Assembly (NCBI RefSeq): GCF_000721705.1
Contig: NZ_JOJL01000027.1
Coordinates: 248,001-312,000, forward strand
DNA length: 64,000 bases
Direction of reading: 5' to 3'
DNA from: Actinoplanes subtropicus
Lineage (GTDB): Bacteria > Actinomycetota > Actinomycetes > Mycobacteriales > Micromonosporaceae
A program made the position numbers and the translations under genes. The notes beneath the pieces are model-generated. The model saw only the letters and a list, made by a program, of their open reading frames with translations. It did no database searches and had not been told where the DNA came from. Shown piece by piece: positions 14,506 to 22,259 of the stretch. The first letter of the stretch is position 1. Each line of letters opens with the position of its first letter.

Positions 14506-15444
14506 GTGAGCGACCGGCGGAGACGGGCGGTGCGGCGTACCGGGATCGTCTCGTACTGGCGCCAGTACCTGGCCATCTCGCCGTTCTTCCTGGTCTTCGT
14601 CGGTTTCAACCTGATCCCGGTGTTCTTCACGCTGTATCTGGCGTTCCAGCGCTGGGATGGGCTCGGCGACATGAAATTCGTCGGACTCGACCAGTTCAAG
14701 TTCCTCATCCACGACCCGACCTTCTGGTTGTCGGTGAAGAACACGATCATCATCTGGGTGCTCGGCACGTTCCCGATGCTGTTCGTGGCGCTGATCATCG
14801 CGGTGATGCTGAACGCCGGGGTCAGGTTCACGTCCTTCTACCGGATTGCGTACTTCCTGCCCAACGTCACCTCGCTGGTGGCCGTGGCGCTGTTCTTCTT
14901 CGCGATCTTCAGCTCCTCCAACGGCCTGGTCAACGCGGTCCTGCACCTGATGCATCTGCCCCAGGTGCAGTGGTTGCAGAACCCGTTCGCGATCAAGGTG
15001 GTCATCGCGCTGCTGATGAGCTGGCAGTGGACCGGCTACAACGCGATCATCTACCTGGCCGGGCTGCAGACCATCCCCACCCAGCTGTACGAGGCGGCCC
15101 AGCTGGACGGCGCCGGACCGGTGCGCATGTTCCGGCACATCACCGTCCCGCTGCTGCGGCCGATCATCCTGTTCACGCTGATCGTCTCGACGGTCACCGG
15201 CCTGCAGAGCTTCACCGAGCCGCAGGTGCTCTTCGGCAGCACGGCCTCGGTCAACCCGAACTCCGGCGGACCGGGCCAGGCCGGCCTGACCATGATGCTC
15301 TACTTCTACCACCAGGCCTTCGACAACAACGACTACGGCTACGGCGCCGCGATCGTCTGGGCCCTCTTCCTGCTCATCCTGCTGTTCGTCGTGATCAACT
15401 GGCGCCTGGTGGCCCGCTCCGAGCGAAGGGAGAGGGTGCGGTGA
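14506..15444 (+). CDS. ABC sugar permease, MalF/UgpA type
   Basis: 312 residues with about six transmembrane segments. The conserved cytoplasmic EAA loop reads YEAAQLDGAGPVRMFRHITVPLL, the docking site for the ATPase. The GTG start lies 1 bp after the binding-protein stop, with GGGAG upstream. The next permease overlaps by 4 bp. No ATP-binding protein is encoded in the locus, so a shared MsiK-type ATPase elsewhere is expected, as known for many actinobacterial sugar importers. Confidence 0.95.
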   Translation: MSDRRRRAVRRTGIVSYWRQYLAISPFFLVFVGFNLIPVFFTLYLAFQRWDGLGDMKFVGLDQFKFLIHDPTFWLSVKNTIIIWVLGTFPMLFVALIIAVMLNAGVRFTSFYRIAYFLPNVTSLVAVALFFFAIFSSSNGLVNAVLHLMHLPQVQWLQNPFAIKVVIALLMSWQWTGYNAIIYLAGLQTIPTQLYEAAQLDGAGPVRMFRHITVPLLRPIILFTLIVSTVTGLQSFTEPQVLFGSTASVNPNSGGPGQAGLTMMLYFYHQAFDNNDYGYGAAIVWALFLLILLFVVINWRLVARSERRERVR

Positions 15445-16268
15445 GGCGGTTCAAGCTCGGGCGCGCCAGCATCCACGTGGTCCTGGCGACCGGCGTCCTG
15501 ATCTCGTTCTTCCCGTTCTACTGGATGGTCGTCATGGCGACCAACACCACCGCGGACATCTACCGGTACCCGCCGAAGCTGACCCCGGGCAGCCACCTGA
15601 TCGAGAACATCCACCGGCTGCTGGACAGCATCGACTTCTTCGGCTCGATGCTCAACACGGTGATGGTGGCGATCACGACCACGGTGCTGGTGCTGTTCAT
15701 CGACTCGCTGGCCGCGTTCACCTTCGCGAAGTACCGCTTCCCCGGGCGGAACTTCCTGTTCGGGGCGCTGCTGGCGTTGTACATGCTGCCCACCCAGCTG
15801 GCCATCCTGCCGCAGTTCATCATCGCGTCGGATCTCGGCCTGGCCGGGACGCTGCGGGCGCTGATCATCCCGCCGATCGCCAACGCGTTCGGCATCTTCT
15901 GGATGCGGCAGTACATCACCAGCGCGGTGCCCGACGAGCTGATCGACGCCGCCAAGGTGGACGGCGCCGGCTTCTTCCGGCAGTACTGGCAGATCGCCAT
16001 CCCGGCGATCCGGCCCGGCCTGGCCTTCCTCGGCATCTACGTCTTCGTGGCCGCCTGGAACGACTACATCTGGCCGCTGATCGTGCTGGTCGACCCGGAC
16101 CGGATCACCCTGCAGCTGGCGCTCGCCCAGCTGAACACGGCGCACGGCACGGACTTCAGCATGGTGATGGCCGGCACGCTGCTGGCGATCATCCCCCTCG
16201 TCGTCATCTTCGGCTTCTTCGCCCGCAACTTCATCGCCGATGCCACGAAGGGAGCGGTCCGTGAATAA
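15441..16268 (+). CDS. ABC sugar permease, MalG/UgpE type
   Basis: 275 residues, six predicted membrane segments. The EAA loop is DELIDAAKVDGAGFFRQYWQIAIP. The GTG start overlaps the stop of the first permease (GTGA), so the two are translationally coupled. The C-terminal FARNFI is typical of MalG-type permeases. It completes the membrane part of the importer with the preceding permease and lipoprotein. Confidence 0.95.
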   Translation: MRRFKLGRASIHVVLATGVLISFFPFYWMVVMATNTTADIYRYPPKLTPGSHLIENIHRLLDSIDFFGSMLNTVMVAITTTVLVLFIDSLAAFTFAKYRFPGRNFLFGALLALYMLPTQLAILPQFIIASDLGLAGTLRALIIPPIANAFGIFWMRQYITSAVPDELIDAAKVDGAGFFRQYWQIAIPAIRPGLAFLGIYVFVAAWNDYIWPLIVLVDPDRITLQLALAQLNTAHGTDFSMVMAGTLLAIIPLVVIFGFFARNFIADATKGAVRE

Positions 16269-17535
16269 CGTCGAGCGGTTCCAGGAGCGCCGGTTCGGCA
16301 TGTTCGTCCATTGGGGGGCGTACGCGGTCGCCGCCCGCAACGAGTGGATGCGCAACCGGGAGAAGTTGACCGACGCCGAGTACCAGCGCTACGTCGACCA
16401 CTTCGACCCGGACCTGTACGACCCGGCCGCCTGGGTGGCGCTCGCCGCCGAGGCCGGCATGCGGTACGCCGTGATCACCGCGAAGCACCACGACGGGTAC
16501 TGCCTGTGGCCCAGCGAGCTCACCGACTACCGGGCGAGCCGCGACCTGATCGGCCCGTTCCTCCATGCCCTGCGGGACCGGGGCATGGGGGCGGGTCTCT
16601 ACTACTCGCTGATCGACTGGCACCACCCGCAGTTCCCGATCGACGGGCTGCACCCGCTGCGCGACGAACCGCCGCCGGGTTCGCGGGACATCGCGGCCTA
16701 CCGTTCCTATCTCCACGCCCAGGTGCGCGACCTGCTCACCCGGTACGGCCCGATCGATCAGCTGTTCCTCGACTTCTCGTACGTGGGGCACGTGCACGAG
16801 GGCCAGGTGGTGTGGGGCGGCAAGGGCGCGGCCGACTGGGACAGCCCCGCCCTCCTGGAGACGATCCGTAGCCTGCAGCCGGAGCTGCTGGTCAACGACC
16901 GGATGGACCTGCCCGGCGACTTCGTCACCCCCGAGCAGTACCAGCCGAGCGCGCCGATGACCGTCGACGGCAAGCCGGTGCCCTGGGAAGCGTGCCAGAC
17001 GATGAACGGCAGCTGGGGCTACGACCGGGAGAACCGCGACTTCAAGTCGGTCGGCCTGCTCGTCCGGATGCTGATCGACACCGTCGCCAAGGACGGCAAC
17101 CTGCTGCTCAATGTGGGCCCGAACGCGCGCGGCGAGATCGACCCGGCGTCGGCCGACATCCTGCGCGGGATCGGCCGGTGGATGCGTCTGCACGAGCGCT
17201 CGATCTACGGCTGCGGGCCCAGCTCGTTCACCGCGCCGCCGGACTGCCGCTTCACCCAGCGCGGCGATCGGCTCTACCTGCACCTGTTCGCGTGGCCGTT
17301 CGACGCCGTGCACCTGCCGGGGCTGGCCGGCCGCCTGCGGTACGCCCAGTTCCTGCACGACGGCTCGGAGGTCGCGCACGAGATTGCCGACCCGGACCGC
17401 CCGGCCTACGCCACCTCGTCGGCCGGCCAGGAACGCGGCACCGTCACGCTGCTGCTGCCGACCCGGCCGCCGGAGGTCGAGGTCCCGGTGATCGAGATCT
17501 TTCTGGCCCCCGCTCAGCCGTCGTCGGCGGGGTAG
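16261..17535 (+). CDS. GH29 alpha-L-fucosidase
   Basis: 424 residues from a GTG preceded by GGGAG at 8 bp; it overlaps the permease gene by 8 bp. Family marks are HWGAY near the start, KHHDGYCLW at about residue 75, and an Asp in LFLDFSY at the expected place for the nucleophile. There is no signal peptide, so it acts on imported fucosylated oligosaccharides in the cytoplasm. Its presence next to GH38 and GH2 suggests degradation of a fucose-, mannose- and galactose-containing glycan. Its 3' end overlaps the converging TetR gene by 22 bp. Confidence 0.92.
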   Translation: MNNVERFQERRFGMFVHWGAYAVAARNEWMRNREKLTDAEYQRYVDHFDPDLYDPAAWVALAAEAGMRYAVITAKHHDGYCLWPSELTDYRASRDLIGPFLHALRDRGMGAGLYYSLIDWHHPQFPIDGLHPLRDEPPPGSRDIAAYRSYLHAQVRDLLTRYGPIDQLFLDFSYVGHVHEGQVVWGGKGAADWDSPALLETIRSLQPELLVNDRMDLPGDFVTPEQYQPSAPMTVDGKPVPWEACQTMNGSWGYDRENRDFKSVGLLVRMLIDTVAKDGNLLLNVGPNARGEIDPASADILRGIGRWMRLHERSIYGCGPSSFTAPPDCRFTQRGDRLYLHLFAWPFDAVHLPGLAGRLRYAQFLHDGSEVAHEIADPDRPAYATSSAGQERGTVTLLLPTRPPEVEVPVIEIFLAPAQPSSAG

Positions 17536-18110
17536 CGGCTCCCGACCAGGGACAGCGCCGCGCGGGCGGCCCGGTCGAAGGGCGCCACGTCGCCGGCCGC
17601 CCGGCACAGCACATGCGCCCCCTCCAGCAGCGCGATCAGCGTGGTGGCGAGGTCGTCGGCGTCGGCGGCGGGCAGCCCGGCGGCGCTCAGCCGACCGGCG
17701 AGCGTGCCGATCCATGAGCTCAGGGCGGTGGCGGAGGCCTCGCGCAACGCCGGCTCGTCCCCCATCGCCACGGCCGCGACCGCGCAGCCGCTGCCGGCGC
17801 TCGACTCGGCCACCACCGGGCGGATCATCGCCAGGAAATCCTCGGTGACCTGGACCGGGCCGGTCGCCGGCAGCCCCTCGAGGTAGCCCCGCACCTCCTG
17901 CCCGTTGCGCGCGGCCGCCTCGGCGACCAGCTGTGTCTTGCCGCCCGGGAAGTGGTGGTAGATCGCGCCCCGCGCCGCGCCGCTGGCGCCCAGCACCTCG
18001 GTGAAGGACATGCCCGCGACGCCCTGCCGGCGCAACGCGCTCACCGCGGCGTCCAGCATCCGGTTACGCGTGTCCTTCGGCACCCCGGCCCCCTTGACTA
18101 GTACGCCCAT
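17514..18110 (-). CDS. TetR/AcrR family transcriptional regulator
   Basis: 198 residues. The TetR helix-turn-helix is at about residues 30-58 (FTEVLGASGAARGAIYHHFPGGK), followed by a variable ligand-binding domain with the C-terminal arrangement of LmrA/YxaF-like regulators. It is divergent from the tautomerase gene, separated by 53 bp, so it probably represses that gene and itself. Its 3' end overlaps the fucosidase gene on the other strand. Confidence 0.9.
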   Translation of the reverse strand: MGVLVKGAGVPKDTRNRMLDAAVSALRRQGVAGMSFTEVLGASGAARGAIYHHFPGGKTQLVAEAAARNGQEVRGYLEGLPATGPVQVTEDFLAMIRPVVAESSAGSGCAVAAVAMGDEPALREASATALSSWIGTLAGRLSAAGLPAADADDLATTLIALLEGAHVLCRAAGDVAPFDRAARAALSLVGSRYPADDG

Positions 18111-18163
18111 CCTAGCGCACAGTCGGAGTCGCTAGTACGTACGACCTAGTTATGGAGGAACTC

Positions 18164-18589
18164 ATGCCCCTGACCGTCACGGCGCCGCACGGCGTCCTCA
18201 CCGCGAGCGGCCGGCACCAGATCATTCCCCTGCTCAGCGCGGCCGCGATCGAGGTCAGCGGGGCGACCGGGAACGACTTCTTCACCCCGATCGTCGGCGG
18301 CCACGTCCAGATCGTCGAGCCCGGCGACGTGTACGCCGGCGGCAGCACCCGTCCCCTCGTCGTGGTGCGGCTGGATCTGCCGAACATCGGCCTGGGCACC
18401 GTGGAACTGCGGGCGGCCTTCATCAAGGCGGCCACCGAGATCGTCCAGCAGTGCGCCGTGCCCTGGCACGACCCGGCGAACACCTGGGTGAACATCTTCA
18501 ACGCCCCGGACGGCGGCTGGGGCGTCGGCGGCCGCGCCTACCCGGGCGACGACCTGATCGCCGAGATCACCGCGGCCGCCCAGCGATAG
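18164..18589 (+). CDS. tautomerase superfamily protein
   Basis: 141 residues starting MPLTVTAPHG. In the tautomerase superfamily the catalytic base is the N-terminal proline left after Met removal, so the start matters. An ATG at 18152 is in frame, but GGAGGAA sits at 18154-18160, directly before the ATG at 18164 whose second codon is Pro. The C-terminal part holds a family-like PDGGWGVGGR loop. It probably acts on a small keto-enol or unsaturated acid, possibly a compound sensed by the divergent TetR. A strong terminator follows. Confidence 0.72.
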   Translation: MPLTVTAPHGVLTASGRHQIIPLLSAAAIEVSGATGNDFFTPIVGGHVQIVEPGDVYAGGSTRPLVVVRLDLPNIGLGTVELRAAFIKAATEIVQQCAVPWHDPANTWVNIFNAPDGGWGVGGRAYPGDDLIAEITAAAQR

Positions 18590-18592
18590 CCG

Positions 18593-18624
18593 AGGCCCCG
18601 GACGGCGAGCGCCGTCCGGGGCCT
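18593..18624. terminator. strong bidirectional hairpin terminator
   Basis: A perfect 14-bp stem AGGCCCCGGACGGC/GCCGTCCGGGGCCT with a 4-nt GAGC loop, 3 bp after the tautomerase stop. There is no T-run, the usual actinobacterial form. It lies between converging genes and can end both transcripts. Confidence 0.85.
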
Positions 18625-18669
18625 ACCCGGGATCAGGGCCGGATGATGACGGCCGGCGCATGGGCGGCC

Positions 18670-19170
18670 TCAGGCTTCGGGGCGGCGGTCGCCGCAGGTG
18701 GACGACGTGTGGTGGCCGCGGAGGAGTTGGTGCTGGGAGCGGATCGTCGGTTCGCCGATCAGGCGGCCGCCGGCGCCGCCGCGTTGCTTGTCGCGGGCTA
18801 TGCACTCCTCGACGTCCACGTCGGTCATGTCCCAGATCACCAGGTGGGCGGCGCAGCGGGCGGCCAGGTGGCGTACCTCCTCGAGGTAGTGGGCCTGCAG
18901 GAAGAGGTCGTCGCACACCACGTCGATGCCGGAGCGCAGGAGCGCCTCGATCGCGGCGTTCACCACCAGCTGCTCCCGCTCGGCGTAATGCATCGTGTAG
19001 GCGGCATCGCTGGTCAGCACATGGGGGTGCAGCATCGCCGCGATCTGGTCGGTGCCGACCCGGGCGCGGTGTTCCGGGTCCTCGGCGACCCAGCGCAACG
19101 CCCGGGTGGTCTTACCGGCCCCGGGCAAGCCCCGTGTGACGATCAGCGTTGCTCGGCGCGACACCATCAT
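18670..19170 (-). CDS. P-loop kinase, polynucleotide-kinase-like
   Basis: 166 residues. Walker A is RGLPGAGKTT at about residues 13-22. A DxD-like site follows in the middle (VVCDDLFL), and basic residues near ECIARDKQRG suit a lid. This pattern is that of the T4 polynucleotide kinase/AAA_33 family, which phosphorylate nucleic acid ends or small molecules. GAGGAG lies upstream of the ATG. The neighbours give no clue to its substrate. Confidence 0.72.
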   Translation of the reverse strand: MMVSRRATLIVTRGLPGAGKTTRALRWVAEDPEHRARVGTDQIAAMLHPHVLTSDAAYTMHYAEREQLVVNAAIEALLRSGIDVVCDDLFLQAHYLEEVRHLAARCAAHLVIWDMTDVDVEECIARDKQRGGAGGRLIGEPTIRSQHQLLRGHHTSSTCGDRRPEA

Positions 19171-19464
19171 CCCGGCTCCTCTCGCCGCCTACGGTGGTCA
19201 GGGTGGTGGTGGCCGGGTAATGGCCCGTCCATAAGGTTCTAAGGGCACCGCGCCCGCCGGTGGAGATGTTTTGGACAACTCGCGATTCGCCCCCACGCGA
19301 GACCCCGGAAAACGATGCCATCCGCCGCGCATACACGCTGTCATCTGCTGGTCACGCGGACGCGGGAATCGAGAATTGCAACAGGAAGTGTCGGCACGAT
19401 CACCATCAGTGAATGGCTCGCGCAATTGTTGCTTTCTACCGAAATGGCGGAGAGCGGAAACTCT

Positions 19465-20094
19465 CTAGTTGCGGTCCCAGGCGACGTATGTGCGGTGGCG
19501 GTTCGCCTTCGCGTGATACATCGCCAGGTCGGCGCGGCGGATCAGCTCGGTCATCGTGGCCGGCTCGCGGGTGCCGGTGGCGACGCCGATCGACGCGGTG
19601 ACGACGAGGCGGTGGCCGGCGATCGTCATCGGCTCGGCGACGGCCGACCAGATCGCGCCGACCAGGGCCGGCCAGTCCTGGTGGGCGCCGGCCAGGGACG
19701 ACTCGGTGAGGACCGCGGCGAACTCGTCGCCGCTGAGGCGGACCGCCAGGTCGTCGACCAGGCAGCCGGAGAGCCGCCGCCCGACCGTGCGCAGCACCTC
19801 GTCGCCGATGGCGTGGCCGAAGCGGTCGTTGACCGGCTTGAAGCCGTCCAGATCGAGCACCAGCACCGCGTACCGGCCGGCGTTGCGGAGCATGGACGGG
19901 CCGACGGTGTCGAGCAGCCGGCGGTTGGCCAGGCCGGTGAGGTCGTCGTGGTGGATGGCCCACCACAGGGCGTCGCGTTCGGACTCGAGCCGGGCGACCC
20001 GCGCGCGCAACCGCGCCAGCTCGGCCTCGGCTGACTCCTCGCCGCACGGCGAGGAATCCGGCGCCGCGGCCGCGAGGCGGTCGGCGATATCCAT
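19465..20094 (-). CDS. GGDEF domain diguanylate cyclase (SGDEF variant)
   Basis: 209 residues. A short N-terminal coiled coil (about 22-45) precedes a single GGDEF domain (about 48-205). The nucleotide-binding DLDGFKPVNDRFGH and the C-terminal RRADLAMYHAK motifs are intact. The active-site loop reads SGDEF instead of GGDEF. Serine at the first position occurs in some active cyclases, so activity is likely but not certain. No sensor domain or membrane segment is present; the coiled coil may dimerise it. A small GAGAG/CTCTC hairpin overlaps the stop codon. Confidence 0.85.
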   Translation of the reverse strand: MDIADRLAAAAPDSSPCGEESAEAELARLRARVARLESERDALWWAIHHDDLTGLANRRLLDTVGPSMLRNAGRYAVLVLDLDGFKPVNDRFGHAIGDEVLRTVGRRLSGCLVDDLAVRLSGDEFAAVLTESSLAGAHQDWPALVGAIWSAVAEPMTIAGHRLVVTASIGVATGTREPATMTELIRRADLAMYHAKANRHRTYVAWDRN

Positions 20095-20144
20095 TGACGC
20101 CCCCTATGACCACATCGGAGGGTCATTATTCTTGGTCAAACTTC

Positions 20145-20166
20145 CACCGTGCAAGATTTCACGGTG
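20145..20166. repeat. inverted repeat in AT-richer intergenic region
   Basis: CACCGTG/CACGGTG, 7-bp arms with an 8-nt spacer, inside CTTC...GAAG flanks. It lies in the 241-bp region between the diguanylate cyclase and the DUF397 gene, which is less GC-rich than its surroundings. It could be an operator; no regulator can be assigned. Confidence 0.35.
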
Positions 20167-20335
20167 CAGAAGTTCGGTCTGACCTCTCGCAGCCGCTTGG
20201 GGCCATCGCTTACGCTCGGTGCGCAACATTTCATGACGAAAGAAGAAGGGAACGCGACGCCTATCCTTTGCGTCGTATGTCCGAATAGTACAGCGGTCGG
20301 AGACCCCGATCACGTCACGAAGAGTGAGCAGCAAG

Positions 20336-20542
20336 ATGCATGACGACAGTAAATGGATTATGTCGAGCCGGTCGACCGGCAACGGCGGCAGCTGCGTGGA
20401 GGTGCGGCGGCACGCGGGCCTGATCGAGGTGCGCAACAGCAAGCGGCCCGAGGCGTCCACCGTGCACTTCACCGTGGAGGAGTGGGACTCGTTCCTCGAC
20501 GGCGCCAAGAAGGGCGAATTCGACCAGCTGCTGACGGGCTAA
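20336..20542 (+). CDS. DUF397 protein
   Basis: 68 residues with the DUF397 core: a TGNGGSCVEV motif, then a short beta strand IEVRNSK and a C-terminal helix EEWDSFLDGAKKGEF. Such proteins are abundant in Streptomyces and relatives and usually sit beside XRE/DUF5753 regulators; an interaction between the two is proposed for BldB/AbaA-like pairs. Here the XRE partner is about 0.8 kb away on the other strand, separated by a methyltransferase. The ATG at 20336 is used; a GTG at 20324 is also in frame. Confidence 0.8.
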   Translation: MHDDSKWIMSSRSTGNGGSCVEVRRHAGLIEVRNSKRPEASTVHFTVEEWDSFLDGAKKGEFDQLLTG

Positions 20543-20545
20543 AAG

Positions 20546-21331
20546 CTAGGGCTTGCGGCCGACGCCCGCCCAGATACCGCCCAGGCCCGGGTTCTCGATC
20601 CGTTCGGCGACGGGGCCGGGCCGCCACTCCTGCGCCCAGACCACCCCGGGCTCGAGCAGGTCGAGCCCAGCGAACAGGCGCTCGACCTGCGGGCGGAACC
20701 GGGTCGTGCCGGGGGTCGAGGTGCGCTGCCGGTAGACGTCCTCGGCCGGGGTGAACTGGTCGAAGCTTTCCTTGGCGGTGTGCGAGATCACGAAATAGCT
20801 GCCCGCGGCGACGGACCCGATCAGCGTGGCCACCGCCTCGTCCGCGACCCGGTGCTCGGGGACGAAGTGGAGGACGGCGGCCAGGACGACCCCGATCGGC
20901 TGGTCGAAGTCGAGCAGCCGGCGCACCTCGGGGTGCTCGACGATGGCCCGCGGTTCCTGCACGTCGCCGCGCACCGCCACCGCCCGGTCGTCGCCGTCCA
21001 GCAGGTCGATGCTCTCGGCCACCGCCACCGGGTCGAGGTCGGCATATGCCACCCTCGCCTCGGGGTGGACCCGCCGGGCGATGGAATGCACGTTGTCGAC
21101 GGTCGGGATGCCGGAGCCGATGTCGAGGAACTGCCGGACGCCGGACTCGGCCAGGTGCCGGACCGCGTTCACCACGAACGCGCGGTTGGCCCGCGCGGCC
21201 GCCGGAATGAACGGGAACCGCTCGATGACCGCGTCCGCGGCCTCCCGGTCGGCCGGGAAGTTGTGCACGCCGCCGAGGTAGTAGTCGTACATCCGCGCGG
21301 CGGTCGCCGGCTTGCGCGAGGAGTCAGTCAT
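20546..21331 (-). CDS. SAM-dependent methyltransferase (DUF574 family)
   Basis: 261 residues. It begins ARMYDYYLGG, the signature of the actinobacterial DUF574 methyltransferase family. A SAM-binding loop FLDIGSGIPT (about residues 68-77) and an acidic end of strand 2 (VAYADLDPVAV) follow. Its start overlaps the end of the XRE gene by 8 bp, so they are translationally coupled. The substrate is unknown. Co-occurrence with DUF397 and XRE genes is typical of this family. Confidence 0.88.
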   Translation of the reverse strand: MTDSSRKPATAARMYDYYLGGVHNFPADREAADAVIERFPFIPAAARANRAFVVNAVRHLAESGVRQFLDIGSGIPTVDNVHSIARRVHPEARVAYADLDPVAVAESIDLLDGDDRAVAVRGDVQEPRAIVEHPEVRRLLDFDQPIGVVLAAVLHFVPEHRVADEAVATLIGSVAAGSYFVISHTAKESFDQFTPAEDVYRQRTSTPGTTRFRPQVERLFAGLDLLEPGVVWAQEWRPGPVAERIENPGLGGIWAGVGRKP

Positions 21332-22160
21332 GTCGGTCCATTCCGCGGAAGTCGGCGATCGGCACGGACGCCTCGCAGACGAGGTCGAAGATGCGGCGGT
21401 ACTCCTGCACCTCGTCCGGCTCCTCGAGGTACACCGCGCCGACGTGCGACTCGAGGTAGACGACGTCGGGATCCTCCGGGTCGTCGAAGTCCAGGATGCG
21501 GAACGCGCCGGCCATGGCGGCGTGCGCCCCGGCCGTCCACGGCAGCACCCGGATCTCGATGTGGCCCTGCGCGGCGAGCTTGCACAGGTGCTCGACCTGC
21601 GCCGCGAGCACGGCCGGGCCGCCCACCTGCCGGGTCAGCACGCCCTCGCCGAGGACGGTGACCAGTTTCGGCTTGGGGTAGCGGGCGGCCAGCGCGGCCT
21701 GGCGCTGCAGCCGCAGCTTCACGTGCCGCTCGGTGGCGTCGCCCTCGACCTTCTCGGCGCCGTAGATGGCCCGGGCGTACTGCTCGGTCTGCAACTCGCC
21801 GGGGACGACCTCACCCTCGTACGTCCGGATCGCGGCGGCGCTCGCCTCGAGCCCGACGTAGAGCTTGAACCAGTCCGGGATCGAGGGGTTGGCGTCCCAC
21901 CACTCCTCCTGGGAGGTGCCCAGCGCGAGGTCGGAGAGCGCGTTGGCGACGCTTTCGTCCACCCCGTACAACCAGCAGAGCGCTCGTACGTTGGCGACGG
22001 TCACCGGGACCTTGCCGGTCTCGATGCGGTGCAGGGTCGGCTCGGAGATGCCCAGCTTGGCCTCGGCGACCTCGCGCCGGCTCTTGCCGGTCGCCACCCG
22101 TAGCCGGGTCAGCCGGCGGCCCAGCGCCCGGCGCACCACACGCTGACCGGTGACCGGCAC
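21324..22160 (-). CDS. XRE helix-turn-helix regulator with DUF5753 domain
   Basis: 278 residues from a GTG with AGGAG upstream. The N-terminal HTH (about 18-75) includes SRREVAEAKLGISEPTLHRIE. The remainder is a DUF5753 domain, with the usual GELQTEQYARA region at about residue 122 and the conserved IRVLPW strand. These regulators are characteristic of morphologically complex actinobacteria. It heads a two-gene operon with the methyltransferase, and the DUF397 gene converges on that operon. Confidence 0.92.
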   Translation of the reverse strand: MPVTGQRVVRRALGRRLTRLRVATGKSRREVAEAKLGISEPTLHRIETGKVPVTVANVRALCWLYGVDESVANALSDLALGTSQEEWWDANPSIPDWFKLYVGLEASAAAIRTYEGEVVPGELQTEQYARAIYGAEKVEGDATERHVKLRLQRQAALAARYPKPKLVTVLGEGVLTRQVGGPAVLAAQVEHLCKLAAQGHIEIRVLPWTAGAHAAMAGAFRILDFDDPEDPDVVYLESHVGAVYLEEPDEVQEYRRIFDLVCEASVPIADFRGMDRHD

Positions 22161-22259
22161 GCCTACTCCTCCGAACTGCGGCCACGAGACCGGGCGGGCA
22201 ATGTGGCCAACACCATACCGCCGAGATCCTCAGGACCGAAAGTGCACACGCGAACACGG

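Noticed and set aside
18135..18142. GTACGTAC palindrome in the TetR/tautomerase gap, also found at 38027-38034 next to the ethylene-forming enzyme start
   Set aside because: An 8-bp palindrome found twice is weak evidence of a shared regulator. The two genes have different neighbouring regulators, so I treat it as chance.
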